Of a stretch of DNA of 64,000 nt, positions 24,446 through 34,369 are shown in pieces. Position 1 is the stretch's first letter. Each line of letters begins with the position of its first letter. The position numbers and the translations under genes were made by a program. Under the pieces are notes generated by a model. It made no database searches. It was given only the letters and a program-made list of their open reading frames with translations, and was not told where the DNA came from. The stretch comes from Deltaproteobacteria bacterium (GTDB lineage: Bacteria > Myxococcota_A > UBA796 > SXON01). The stretch is from NCBI GenBank assembly GCA_947445035.1, contig CANFCK010000005.1, forward strand, positions 1-64,000, in the 5' to 3' direction.

Positions 24446-27400
24446 ATGCCCGACATGCTCCCCGAACCGGCTCCTTCGCTCCACCCGGTTCTCGTCGAGG
24501 TCAGCATCGCCCCGACCTTGAACTTTGCCATGGAACAATCTGGTGTTCCCTTCGTTTCTGGGCTCAGAGTCCAGAACCTCGGCGCCGAGTGCTTGTCGGG
24601 GGCGCGATTTACCGTCGCGATGGAGCCGGATCTCGGCGAGCCGTCGACGGTCGCGCTGGAGACCATTCGCGGCGGCGAAGAGCTCTACCTTCCAGCGGTG
24701 GACGTTCGTCTCCCACCGGGCCGACTCCGCGCCCTTGTGGAGGCGGAGCACGGCAGGGTGACTTGGGCGCTCCGATGCGGCGAGCTGTGCCTGGCCAGCG
24801 GGGAAGCTCCCATCGAGCTGCTCGCCTACAACGAATGGCCTGGACTGCGCGCGCCGCCGGCGCTGATCGCCTCGTTCGTGATGCCGAATCACCCGGTGAT
24901 CGCCACCTTGCTCCGGCGCTGCCGAGATCGACTCCACGCGGCCACCGGCAACGCATCGATTTCCGGCTACCAGAGCCGCTCGGCGAAGCGGGTCGTCGAG
25001 CAGGTCGAGGCCCTCGTCGGGGCGATCCACGAACTCGGGCTCACTTACGTAGGCCTCCCGGCCAGCTTCGAGGCCAGCGGCCAGAAGGTGCGGCTTCCAG
25101 ACGTGGTGATCAACGATGGGATGGGCAACTGCCTGGACATCACCGTGCTGGTGGCGGCATGCCTCGAACAGATGGGGCTCGCGCCGCTGGCCGTGCTCGT
25201 GACCGGCCACGCCTTCCCAGCGGTCTGGCTCGTGGACGACCGGTTCCCTGAAGGCGTCGTTCACGATGCCGCCCGCCTCCGGACGCTCGTGAAGCTGGAA
25301 CAGCTGCTGGTTTTCGACTCCAGCACGCTCGTGCACAGCGACCGCCCGCCGCTGGCGGCGGCAGTCGCCACCGCGACGGCGCAGCTGGCTGTCGATGCGG
25401 AATTCGTCTGTGCCGTCGACGTGCGCGTAGTGCGCCTAGACCGGTTTCGCCCGCTCCCCATCCGCATGACCGTGCGCTCGGCAGAGCTCCGCGAGACCGC
25501 CACCACCGCGGCGACGACGGTGCTCCACGAGGCGTTTGCGGAGCCGGAGCCCCCGCCAAGCGCCAGCACCGCGGCGGCGCCGGCCGACTCGATCGTCGCG
25601 CGCTTCAAGCGCTGGCGCGACCGGCTACTCGACCTTTCGCTGAACAACCGGTTGCTCAACTACCGGCCCGGCGCAAAGGCTTCGCTGCCGTTGCTGGTGC
25701 CGGACCTCGCGGAGTTCGAGGACCTGCTGGCCGGTGACCGGGTGTTCGACGTGTTGCCGCGGCCCGCCCTGGATCCGCGCGACCAGCGCGACGAGGGCCT
25801 TACCAAAACGCGGGTGGACGAAGCAGAGGTCATCGCCCAGCGTCGAGCGGACCTCAAACGGGGCATCCTCCATTCGCCCGCAACGCGGGACGACCTTCTC
25901 GGCCGTGCCGTCGAAGTGGACCGCGCCGCGCGCACCGATCGCGAGGAAGGAGGCGCAAACACCCTATTTGCGGCGATCGGCATCTTGCGCTGGTTCGAGA
26001 GCGCCACCAGTGAGCTTCCGCGTCTCGCACCGCTGCTTCTCGTCCCCGTGCGCCTCGAGTACGACCGCGTCACGCGGCGTATCCGGCTCCGCCGTTTGGA
26101 CGAGGACGCCGTCGGAAACGTGACCCTCGTGGAGAAGATGCGGCGCGACTTCGCGGTCGATCTTTCCGCCGTAGCCAACTTCGAGGCCGACGACAGTGGC
26201 GTGGACGTTCCGGCCATGCTCCGGCGTGCCCGGATTGCGATCCAGCAAACGCCACGCTGGGAAGTGCTCGACGAGGTGCACCTCGGGCTGTTCACGTTCA
26301 CCAAGTTCTTGATGTGGAAGGACCTGGAGACCAATGCGGACGCGCTGCTTCAGAGCGAGGTGGTCAAACACCTCGCCCAGGGCGGACGGGTTCCGTTCGT
26401 CGACCGGGTGGGCGAGCCGGCGACGCGCACGCTGGACGACGAGCTGCCGCCCTCCGCGCTGCCCACGGTGCTCGACTGCGATTCCACCCAGCTATCAGCG
26501 GTATCGGCCGCGATCCGCGGCCGCAACTTCGTCCTGCAGGGACCCCCCGGTACAGGAAAGTCGCAGACGATCACCAACCTGATCGCCGCAGCCTTGACTG
26601 AAGGAAAGACGGTTCTGTTCGTGTCCGAAAAGATGGCGGCGCTGGACGTCGTATACCGGCGCCTGCGGGACGCCGGGCTCGGCGACTACTGCCTTGAACT
26701 GCATTCGAACAAGACCAACAAGAAGGGCGTCGCGGTCTCCCTGGGCAAGGCGATGGAGCGAACGGCACGCGCCACGGAGGGGGCGTGGGAGGCGCGGTCT
26801 GCGGAGCTCGGCGTGCTTCGCGGCCACCTCAACGCCTACGCGCGGGCGCTTCACGAGCCGCGCCCGCTGGGAAGCACCTTCTACCAGGCCACTGCGCGGC
26901 TCCTCGCCATCAGCAGCGCGCACGAAGTGAGGGTCGAGCTTCCGGAAGAGGGCGGGCTCACGGAGGCCCGGTGGCGGTCGATGGAACTTGCCGTCGACGG
27001 ATTCAGAGCCGCCGCCGCAGAGGTCGAGCCCGTGCCCAATCACCCCTGGCGCACATCCGGCGTCTCCGAGTGGGGAGCGGCGACACAGGAGCAAGCCAGG
27101 GACGCCGTCGCTGCCGCGATTCAGGCGATCGACCTCGCGGGACAGACGGCGAAGGTGCTTGCGGTCGCGCTGGGGGCATCCGGCCCGTGGCACGAAAGCC
27201 TTCTCGAGTTGGGCCGAGCGGTCGGCGCGGGTCCAGTCCCCCCGTCGGCGCTCACCGACGCTTGGCCCGCCGATGCGGCCCGCGTCAGGGAATGGACGCG
27301 CGCGGCCGGCGAGGATGCCGCGCAGCGGGCGGAGCTGGCCACCCGATGGCAGCCCTCGCTCTACGAAGTGGACCTCCCGCGGCTCGCAACGACCTTCCGA

Positions 27401-30256
27401 ACCTGGGCCGACGCGTTCTTCCTGTTCGCTTTCCTTGTCCTTCTGTTTCCAAGGCAGTCGCTGCTGAAGGTCGCCCGAGGACCGGTCCCCACCAACAAGC
27501 GCGTCGCCGCGGACCTTGCGGTCGCGACGGCGCTGGATCGGGCCCGGCACGAGCGCGCGAGGGAGAGGGCTTGGGCGACAACGACGCTCACAGGTGTCTG
27601 GGACGGCGGGGACCTCACCGAGATTCCGGCTGTCCTCGACCGGATCGACCGGCTCCGCGCCGCGGTCGCCTCCTGTCGCGCCGACGGTGTCGTGCTTCCC
27701 GAGGCGGCTCGGGGGCTGCTCGACCCGGCGCTTCCCGCGACGCGGCGGGCGGCGGTAGGCGCGGCGGCAGCACGCGCGGCCGAGGCCTCCGCCGGCGAGC
27801 GCGTGGCGATCGAGGCGGTCGAGCACGCGCTGCTCTTGGAACTCCGAGGCGACGTACGAGCCGAGCTCGTCCGCCTCGCTGGCAGCTTCGGGGACTTCCG
27901 CCGCTGGTGTTTGTACCGGCGGGCGGCAAAGGTGGTGGAAGCGGTCGGCCTCGCGCCCATCGTGCGCGCCCACGAGAGCGGCGCGCTCCGCGCCGCGAGC
28001 GCACCAGAGGCGGCCGAGCGAGCCGTGCTCACCCGCTGGGTGGCGTCCGTGCGGGATGCCGAGCCAGCCCTCCGAGGCTTCGACGGCGCCGAGCAGGAGC
28101 GGCGTGTGGCGCGCTTCCGCGAACTCGATCGCGGCCACATCCACCTCAGTCGCCAGCGCGTGCTCGCGCGGTTGGATTCCCGGCGCCCAGCGGCGGGCGG
28201 GGGGCTCGCCGAGACGTCCGAACCGGGAGTCCTCGCCCGAGAGGTAAAAAAGCAGCGCGCCCACGTGCCCGTGCGCAAGCTGCTCCAGTCGATTCCCAAC
28301 CTTCTCCCACGGCTCAAGCCGTGCCTCCTGATGAGCCCGTTGTCCATCGCGCAGTACCTGCCCGCCGGCGGCCGACGCTTCGACCTGGTCGTCTTCGACG
28401 AGGCCTCGCAGATCGGCACCCACGATGCCATCGGGGCGATCGCCCGCGGGAACCAGGTGGTGATCGTCGGGGATTCCCGCCAGCTCCCGCCGACATCGTT
28501 CTTCACGCGTGACTCAGATGACGAGACGCTGCCCGACGACAATGACATCGTCGAGATGGAGAGCATCCTCGACGAAGCGCTCGCCGCCCGGCTCCCGGAG
28601 CAGATGCTCGGCTGGCACTACCGCAGCCGCCATGAGGCGCTAATCGCCTTCAGCAACCGGCACTACTACGACGATCGCCTCAACGTGTTCCCGGCAGCGC
28701 GTGGGCATGTCGCAGACCTGGGCGTGCGATGGCACGGCGTTCCGAAGGGCGTCTACGACAAGGGGCGTACCCGCCAAAACCGGCTGGAGGCGGAAGCCCT
28801 GACCGCTTGGCTCGTCGACGCGCTGCGAAGGACCCCTCCGTCCACGCGGACCTTCGGCGTCGTGACCTTCAGCCTGCCACAGCAGACGCTCATCCAAGAC
28901 CTCCTCGATCGCGCACGCGGCCAGTACCCGGAGATCGAGGCGCACTTCGCCGACACGACCCTGGAACCGGTGTTCGTGAAGAACCTCGAGAATGTCCAGG
29001 GCGATGAGCGCGACGTGATCCTGCTCAGCATCTGCTACGGCCCGGATGAGTCGGGAAAGACCTGGATGAACTTCGGGCCGCTCAACCGCCGCGGCGGCGA
29101 GCGTCGCCTCAATGTCGCCGTCACGCGGGCCCGATGCGCGCTCCACGTATTCTCCACGATGACGGCTGATCACATCGACCTTGCCCGGACCACGGCGCTC
29201 GGCGCCCGGCACCTCAAGGCCTTCCTGACCTACGCGACGGAGCACGGCTCCGCGACCGGGCGCGCGAAGCGGTCGGCCCCTTTCGAAAGCGAGTTCGAGC
29301 GCCAGGTTCACGACTCCCTCGTCGGGCTCGGCTACAGCGTCGACGGGCAGGTCGGATGTGGTGGCTACCGCATCGATCTTGCCATCGTTCACCCCGAGCA
29401 TCCCGGTGAGTACCTGCTGGGCGTCGAATGCGACGGCGCGCCCTACCACTCGGGGGCCACGGCTCGCGACCGCGACCGGCTCCGCCAGGACGTCCTCCAA
29501 GGGCTCGGCTGGCGGCTCCATCGGGTCTGGTCGACGGATTGGTGGTTCGACCGCGATCGTCAGGTGGCGCGCCTTGAGGAGGCCGTGCGCACTGCACTCT
29601 CCGCGCCCCGGGAGGCCTCGCCGACGTTGGATCTGCCTGAGCCGGACGAGGACCCCCCGGTCGACCTGATAGCTCCCGTCACCGCGGAGTCCCCGCCGAT
29701 GGTACCCTACCCGACGGCCGTGCTCGCCGGAGTGAGTGTGGATCCGGAGTCGCTCTACTCGGTGACGGCGACCGCAACGCTGCGCGAGCGCATCCGCGAG
29801 TTGGTACGCGTTGAGGCGCCGGTCCACGTCGACGAGGTCTGCCGTCGCGTTGCGGCGTGCTGGGGCGTCGGCCGCCTGACGGCAAGGCTGCGCGGGCGGG
29901 TGACGGGCGAGCTGGGCGCCCTCTCCGCGGCCGGAGGGTTCCTCGTGCGAGGCGAGTTCGTTTGGCCGCGCGAGATTGATCCTGCCTCATGGACAGCGAT
30001 CCGAGGACCCGGTAGCGACGGCGCCGTCCGCGATGCCGATATGCTCCCGCCGGAAGAAGTCGCCAGCGCCGCCGCCTGGGTGCTCTCGCGTTCGCTATCT
30101 CTGGACGAAGCGACCCTCGCGCGAGAAACGGCGAAGCTCTTCGGTATTACGCGGCTCGGACGAAACGTCGATCAGCGAATGCGAGATGGCATCGACGTGC
30201 TCGTCGCGAGGGGGACGGCCGTCCGTGAGGGAGAGCGGGTGCGCTGGCTGGCGTAG
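24446..30256 (+). CDS. Giant transglutaminase-like/DUF4011/SF1 helicase/Vsr-like nuclease/DUF3320 protein
   Basis: A 1936-residue protein; the ATG at 24446 has GTGGAG upstream. Order of domains: a beta-rich start; a transglutaminase-like block near residues 225-260 (GNCLDITVLVAACLEQ, then GHAFPAVW) with Cys and His; DUF4011 at about 384-410 (RWRDRLLDLSLNNRLLNY); helicase Walker A at about 697 (GPPGTGKSQTITNL); Walker B VFDEASQIG at about 1314; VGDSRQLPPTSFF; motif VI NVAVTRARCAL at about 1554; a Vsr/MTES_1575-type endonuclease at 1611-1700 (ESEFERQVHDSL, YRIDLAIV, GVECDGAPYHS); DUF3320 at the end. A 27-residue hydrophobic stretch near residue 985 may be membrane-associated. COG1112-type helicase-nuclease fusions are common in defence islands; its position here fits a single-gene antiphage role, which is inference. 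Confidence 0.88.
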   Translation: MPDMLPEPAPSLHPVLVEVSIAPTLNFAMEQSGVPFVSGLRVQNLGAECLSGARFTVAMEPDLGEPSTVALETIRGGEELYLPAVDVRLPPGRLRALVEAEHGRVTWALRCGELCLASGEAPIELLAYNEWPGLRAPPALIASFVMPNHPVIATLLRRCRDRLHAATGNASISGYQSRSAKRVVEQVEALVGAIHELGLTYVGLPASFEASGQKVRLPDVVINDGMGNCLDITVLVAACLEQMGLAPLAVLVTGHAFPAVWLVDDRFPEGVVHDAARLRTLVKLEQLLVFDSSTLVHSDRPPLAAAVATATAQLAVDAEFVCAVDVRVVRLDRFRPLPIRMTVRSAELRETATTAATTVLHEAFAEPEPPPSASTAAAPADSIVARFKRWRDRLLDLSLNNRLLNYRPGAKASLPLLVPDLAEFEDLLAGDRVFDVLPRPALDPRDQRDEGLTKTRVDEAEVIAQRRADLKRGILHSPATRDDLLGRAVEVDRAARTDREEGGANTLFAAIGILRWFESATSELPRLAPLLLVPVRLEYDRVTRRIRLRRLDEDAVGNVTLVEKMRRDFAVDLSAVANFEADDSGVDVPAMLRRARIAIQQTPRWEVLDEVHLGLFTFTKFLMWKDLETNADALLQSEVVKHLAQGGRVPFVDRVGEPATRTLDDELPPSALPTVLDCDSTQLSAVSAAIRGRNFVLQGPPGTGKSQTITNLIAAALTEGKTVLFVSEKMAALDVVYRRLRDAGLGDYCLELHSNKTNKKGVAVSLGKAMERTARATEGAWEARSAELGVLRGHLNAYARALHEPRPLGSTFYQATARLLAISSAHEVRVELPEEGGLTEARWRSMELAVDGFRAAAAEVEPVPNHPWRTSGVSEWGAATQEQARDAVAAAIQAIDLAGQTAKVLAVALGASGPWHESLLELGRAVGAGPVPPSALTDAWPADAARVREWTRAAGEDAAQRAELATRWQPSLYEVDLPRLATTFRTWADAFFLFAFLVLLFPRQSLLKVARGPVPTNKRVAADLAVATALDRARHERARERAWATTTLTGVWDGGDLTEIPAVLDRIDRLRAAVASCRADGVVLPEAARGLLDPALPATRRAAVGAAAARAAEASAGERVAIEAVEHALLLELRGDVRAELVRLAGSFGDFRRWCLYRRAAKVVEAVGLAPIVRAHESGALRAASAPEAAERAVLTRWVASVRDAEPALRGFDGAEQERRVARFRELDRGHIHLSRQRVLARLDSRRPAAGGGLAETSEPGVLAREVKKQRAHVPVRKLLQSIPNLLPRLKPCLLMSPLSIAQYLPAGGRRFDLVVFDEASQIGTHDAIGAIARGNQVVIVGDSRQLPPTSFFTRDSDDETLPDDNDIVEMESILDEALAARLPEQMLGWHYRSRHEALIAFSNRHYYDDRLNVFPAARGHVADLGVRWHGVPKGVYDKGRTRQNRLEAEALTAWLVDALRRTPPSTRTFGVVTFSLPQQTLIQDLLDRARGQYPEIEAHFADTTLEPVFVKNLENVQGDERDVILLSICYGPDESGKTWMNFGPLNRRGGERRLNVAVTRARCALHVFSTMTADHIDLARTTALGARHLKAFLTYATEHGSATGRAKRSAPFESEFERQVHDSLVGLGYSVDGQVGCGGYRIDLAIVHPEHPGEYLLGVECDGAPYHSGATARDRDRLRQDVLQGLGWRLHRVWSTDWWFDRDRQVARLEEAVRTALSAPREASPTLDLPEPDEDPPVDLIAPVTAESPPMVPYPTAVLAGVSVDPESLYSVTATATLRERIRELVRVEAPVHVDEVCRRVAACWGVGRLTARLRGRVTGELGALSAAGGFLVRGEFVWPREIDPASWTAIRGPGSDGAVRDADMLPPEEVASAAAWVLSRSLSLDEATLARETAKLFGITRLGRNVDQRMRDGIDVLVARGTAVREGERVRWLA

Positions 30257-30506
30257 CACTCAATCCTGGCGTCCGCGATTCGACGGCAGCCGCAGCGCGT
30301 GCGGGGTGCCGAACGTAGCGGTGGAGGAAGCCACGATGACGACCCCCGCGCGCCTTCACGCCCGCACCGCGACAGGATTGGTGCTCGACCTGGGCGAGCA
30401 CCGTGTCGAAGACGGTGTCGACATCGTCGAGCCGCCCACGATCCCGCTCTACGACCAAGTCGTCGGGCGCCGCAGCCTGGGCTCGTTGTGGACATGTCGG
30501 ACATTT

Positions 30507-31106
30507 GCTGTCGCCGAGGATGCCCCACATGTGCCGGCGTCGGCTGCCGTCAGGCGTGTCCTTGTCGAGCACCCGCATGCCGGTGTCGTCGGCCTGGGCG
30601 AGGTGGGCCTCCAAGACCTTCAGCCAGATCGCCCCAGCGAGGGGCTTGACCACCGGCGCGGCGACCACCACGCCGGCCTCCGGGCAGGTGGCGCAGGCGA
30701 GCTTCTCGCGGTCGTAGACGACAACCTCGAAGTGGGAGGGAATCAAGTCCAACACTTCGCTGGTCTCATGTCCGATGCAGACCTTGTCCGTCCCGCCAAC
30801 CGAGCAGATGCGCAGCGCGGGCTCGATCGGCACCTCGACGCGCCGCCACGGCAGGTGCGCCGGCGGCCCCTGGCGTTTCGGCGTGCCCTTGGGTTCGGGA
30901 GCCTCCTCGGATGCACCGCCGCTGGGGTCGACGGGCTCGGCCACGTCGGCCTCTTCCAGGGCATCCTTCCAGAGCTTGAGTTGGGCCGAGCCGAACGGCT
31001 CGGACCTGCCCTCGGCGTGCCCCCGAAGCAGCGTGGTGAGTTTGCCCGTCAGCTTCGTTTCGCAACAAACGGGCGACGAGGGAGAGCACGACCTCAAGGA
31101 CCGCAT
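30507..31106 (-). pseudogene. IS66-family transposase remnant with internal deletion
   Basis: About 200 residues resemble the IS66 TnpC transposase: PPAHLPWRRVEV, the zinc-binding region HETSEVLDLIPSHFEVV, DREKLACATCP, then VVKPLAGA, and directly QADDTGMRVLDKD with RRRHMWGILGD. In intact proteins more than 100 residues separate the zinc region from the ADDTPV active-site Asp, so a deletion has joined them, and the rest of the catalytic domain is missing. The frame stays open further left but loses homology near 30507. The sequence between 31107 and 31374 contains no gene that I can support, and 30257-30506 likewise. Confidence 0.7.
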
Positions 31107-31374
31107 CGGTGTCCCGTTTCGTCCGCGGCGGTCAGGCCGCTGGTGGCGAGCGCGCCCAGAACCAGGCGTGCGTCGCCGGCCATCCAGCGACCAGGAAGGT
31201 GGTCGAACGACGGGAGGGGGATCGGCATCGGGAGCTCCAACGTGGAGCGCCGAGGCTACGCCAAGTCGCCGAGATCACCCTGCGGTTGACCGGGGGCTTA
31301 CGGCGCGAATGCACGGATGCGACATTCGGACGCGCTCGAACGGTCGTCGCTGCGGAAAGGAGCTAAGCGCCCCT

Positions 31375-32016
31375 ATGATTCGATCCCTCCTCGCCCTTGC
31401 CCTCGTCGGCTGTATCGACGCTTCCACCGAGCCCGACGACGGTGACACCGATTCGGATGCTGACACCGATTCGGACACTGACGCTGACACTGACTCCGAT
31501 TCGGACACCGACGCCGCCCCGGTCACCATCGTGATGACGACGACGCTCGGCGCCATCACGCTCGACCTGAACCTCGCCGACGCCCCGATTACCACCGCGA
31601 ACTTCCTGACCTACGTCGACGAAGGATTCTTCGATGGCGACGATGGCATCGGCGCGACGATGTTCCACCGCGTCATCTCGGGCTTCATGATCCAGGGTGG
31701 CGGGTACACGTCCACGGCAGCACTCAAGGACACCCACGACGCGATCGTCCTGGAATCCGACAATGGCCTGTCCAACCTCCGCGGCACCATCGCGATGGCG
31801 CGGACCAACGCGGCCGACTCGGCGACCACCCAATTCTTCATCAACCACGTCGACAACACCTTCCTCGACTATGCCAGCGCCCTCGAGCCCGGCTACGCAG
31901 TTTTCGGCGAAGTCAAGAGCGGCCTCGAGGTCCTGGACGCCCTGGCTTCCGTCGCAACCGTCGGTGCGGATCAGCCGGTCGATCTCATCGAGATCACCGA
32001 CTGCGAACGGCAGTAG
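31375..32016 (+). CDS. Cyclophilin-type peptidyl-prolyl isomerase lipoprotein
   Basis: A 213-residue exported prolyl isomerase. The ATG at 31375 gives MIRSLLALALVGC, a lipobox with Cys13. A linker of about 30 residues made of Asp, Thr, Ser and Ala pairs follows, the same kind of spacer as in the lipoproteins at 48979 and 56289. The cyclophilin domain begins at VTIVMTTTLGAITLDLNL and contains MFHRVISGFMIQGGG, GTIAMART, TTQFFINHVDN and YAVFGEV; the catalytic Arg of the FHR motif and the FFIN strand are present. It would help fold proteins in the periplasm or at the outer membrane. It is the first gene on the host side of the island. Confidence 0.92.
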   Translation: MIRSLLALALVGCIDASTEPDDGDTDSDADTDSDTDADTDSDSDTDAAPVTIVMTTTLGAITLDLNLADAPITTANFLTYVDEGFFDGDDGIGATMFHRVISGFMIQGGGYTSTAALKDTHDAIVLESDNGLSNLRGTIAMARTNAADSATTQFFINHVDNTFLDYASALEPGYAVFGEVKSGLEVLDALASVATVGADQPVDLIEITDCERQ

Positions 32017-32175
32017 TCAGCCGGGTAGCCGCGCCACGAAGAGGGGCCAGCCGCCTTCCCGGCGCTCGAGTGTCGCCGCAACGCCCGCTTCCGCCAACAC
32101 GCCCATCCAGACGGCGCTGGCGAACAAACCGGTCAGATGCCCATCGACGACGACGCGCGGCGGGTCGGTGCCCTC
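32017..32175 (-). pseudogene. C-terminal remnant resembling a SAM-dependent methyltransferase
   Basis: A short frame ending in TGA at 32019-32017 reads VVVDGHLTGLF, AVWMGVLAEAG and GGWPLFVARLPG. This pattern (GLF, W-x-x-x-L-x-x-AG, then LFVxRxP) is the usual end of small class I methyltransferases. No start codon with a ribosome site is found and the frame is closed upstream by TAA, so only the tail remains. The family call is tentative. It fills the gap between the cyclophilin stop and the Ski2-like helicase and hints at a deletion at the island edge. Confidence 0.35.
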
Positions 32176-32227
32176 GCGGCGACATCCCGCTCGGGTATCC
32201 TCGCCCGCGGGTTATCGCGGGCGCCCT

Positions 32228-34369
32228 ATGCCCCCGACGACCTTTCGCGGCCTCGCCCTCGACCGTTTCCAAATCGACGCGATCGCCGCTCTCGAAGCCG
32301 GCAACTCGGTGCTGGTGTGCGCCCCCACCGGCACCGGCAAGACGGTGATCGCCGACTGGGCGGTCGAACGCGCGCTGACGGCGAATCGCGAGGTGATCTA
32401 CACCGCGCCGATCAAGGCCCTCTCGAACCAGAAGTTTCGCGACTACACCCGCCTTTTCGGGGACGACCGCATCGGGCTGGTCACCGGCGACCTGGTGATT
32501 CGTCGCGACGCACCATGCAAGGTCATGACCACCGAGATTCTGAGAAACATGCTGTTGTCGGGCGATAAGCTCGAAGCACTGGACACGGTGATCATCGACG
32601 AAATCCACTTCCTGGACGATCGCGAACGCGGCACCGCCTGGGAAGAGCTCCTCATCTATCTGCCTGAGCGGGTGCAGATCGTAGGGCTCTCGGCCACGTT
32701 GCGCAACGCCAAGCAGTTTGCCGCCTGGCTCGGTCACGTGCGAAACCGTTGGGTGGAGGTGATTGAGGAGACGACGCGGGCCGTGCCGCTGGACTTCTTC
32801 GTGGCCGACGTCAATATCGGGATGTGGCCCCCGGCAGAATTCGCCAAACGGATCGCCAACGCAGCGCCGCCGCCCCCAGACCGGGCTCGCGAGCGCCACG
32901 GCGGTGACCGACACGGCGGCGACCGACACGGTCGCGGAGATGCCCGCCATGGACGCCCCGATCGCCACGGCGGCCGCGGCGGGGCGGCGCGCATGCCGAC
33001 CACCACGCATCAGGACGTATTCGAGCTGCTCGTCGATCGTGACTACCTCCCCTACCTCTACTTCTGCTTCTCCAGAAAGAACGTGGAGAACTTCGCACGT
33101 TCGCTCGGGCAGCGGCTCCCGCGCAGTCTGGTCCCGAAAGAGCGGGCAGTCGAGATGGGCGCCCGTCTCGATGAATTCGCCCGGCACGACACCGGCCACG
33201 TGCTCGAGCCTGAGCTTCGGGCGCTCTACGAACGGGGCGTCGCCTTCCACCACGCCGGGCTGCACGTGCAACTCAAAGCATTGGTCGAGGAGCTCTACGA
33301 AGCCCGCCTGGTGCAGGTCCTGTATTGCACCAGCACCTTCGCCCTCGGTATCAACATGCCCGCCCGCACCGCGGTCTTCGACGGGCTCCGCAAGTTCGAC
33401 GGAAAGATGCTGCGTCCGCTCACCACGCGGGAGTTCATGCAGAAGGCCGGGCGGGCCGGACGCCGCGGCATGGACGAGGTGGGCCACGTCGTCATCCGCA
33501 CCGATCCGCAGGAATGGGCCTACAACGAGCGCTCCCTCCAGTCCTACCTCCGCGGCGAGCCCGAGCCGGTCCGTAGCAGCTTCGCGCTGTCGTTCAACAG
33601 CATCGTGAACCTGTTGGAGCGCGCCGGGAAGGAGCACATCCGCGAGATCGTAGAAAAGAGCTTCCTGGCCTATTCGCTACAAGCGGAGGCGCGGAAGCTG
33701 GAACGCGACGCGGCGGCGCTCACTGCGCAGGGCGACCGTAAAAGTCACAAAGAAGCTGAGAAGTTGTCGCAGCGTGCCGAGAGGGCCCAGGGGCGGGTGT
33801 GGGACGACGTGCAGGCCCGCCTCGGCTTCTTGCAGAACTACGGCTACCTCGATGACAAGTTCCAACTCCTCGCCGGGGCGGCCGTTCTGCGCCACGTGCA
33901 GATCGAGGAGATCTTCGTCACCGAGCTGGTCCTGGCGGGGGTGTTCGAGTCGCTCGATCCGGCGCGCCTTTTCGGGGTGCTGTGCGCGGTGAACAAGGAG
34001 TTCGGTCGCGACGTGAGGCCGCGACTCCGCATCCGTGGCGACGAGCTGGGTCTGGTCAAAGAAATCGACCGGATCCGCCACAATGTCGTGGTCCGCGACT
34101 CGGAATCCATGACCGGCCAGGACGTGTGCTGGTGCCCCGAGATGGTGCCGTACGGCCGCGCGTGGGCCGAGGGCAAGCCGCTCGCCGAGCTACTCGACCA
34201 GTTGGAGAGCGGCGCCGACATCTCGGGCGACCTCGTCGGCGCTTTCCGCCGCGCCAAGGACCTCATCGGCCAACTCATCGATGTGTGGAGCGATGACCCC
34301 GCCCGCGTGGACGAGCTCAAGGCGCTGATTCGAACTGTATCGCGAGACGAAGTGCTGGTGGTGGACTGA
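32228..34369 (+). CDS. Ski2/Mtr4-like DEAD/H-box helicase
   Basis: A 713-residue SF2 helicase from ATG 32228. Motifs: Q region FRGLALDRFQIDAI, Walker A CAPTGTGKT, Ia TAPIKALSNQKFRDY, II IIDEIHFLDD (DEIH), III LSATLRN. The second RecA domain has FAFHHAG-type VAFHHAGLH, YCTSTFALGINMPA and QKAGRAGRRGMD. The C-terminal 250 residues resemble the DSHCT part of Ski2-like proteins, with a coiled Lys/Glu segment. A 35-residue His/Gly/Arg/Asp-rich insert with repeated GGDRHG units sits between the RecA domains (near residues 218-255). It is probably an RNA helicase. Its stop overlaps the next start (TGATG). Confidence 0.9.
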   Translation: MPPTTFRGLALDRFQIDAIAALEAGNSVLVCAPTGTGKTVIADWAVERALTANREVIYTAPIKALSNQKFRDYTRLFGDDRIGLVTGDLVIRRDAPCKVMTTEILRNMLLSGDKLEALDTVIIDEIHFLDDRERGTAWEELLIYLPERVQIVGLSATLRNAKQFAAWLGHVRNRWVEVIEETTRAVPLDFFVADVNIGMWPPAEFAKRIANAAPPPPDRARERHGGDRHGGDRHGRGDARHGRPDRHGGRGGAARMPTTTHQDVFELLVDRDYLPYLYFCFSRKNVENFARSLGQRLPRSLVPKERAVEMGARLDEFARHDTGHVLEPELRALYERGVAFHHAGLHVQLKALVEELYEARLVQVLYCTSTFALGINMPARTAVFDGLRKFDGKMLRPLTTREFMQKAGRAGRRGMDEVGHVVIRTDPQEWAYNERSLQSYLRGEPEPVRSSFALSFNSIVNLLERAGKEHIREIVEKSFLAYSLQAEARKLERDAAALTAQGDRKSHKEAEKLSQRAERAQGRVWDDVQARLGFLQNYGYLDDKFQLLAGAAVLRHVQIEEIFVTELVLAGVFESLDPARLFGVLCAVNKEFGRDVRPRLRIRGDELGLVKEIDRIRHNVVVRDSESMTGQDVCWCPEMVPYGRAWAEGKPLAELLDQLESGADISGDLVGAFRRAKDLIGQLIDVWSDDPARVDELKALIRTVSRDEVLVVD

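Noticed and set aside
26495-28423. Long - strand frame (642 codons) inside the giant helicase
   Set aside because: Antisense to conserved helicase motifs; no protein-like features.
20866-31374. Second attachment site (copy of the tRNA-Glu 3' end)
   Set aside because: I looked for the AGGGGTTCGATTCCCC stretch at the right end of the island and did not find a copy.
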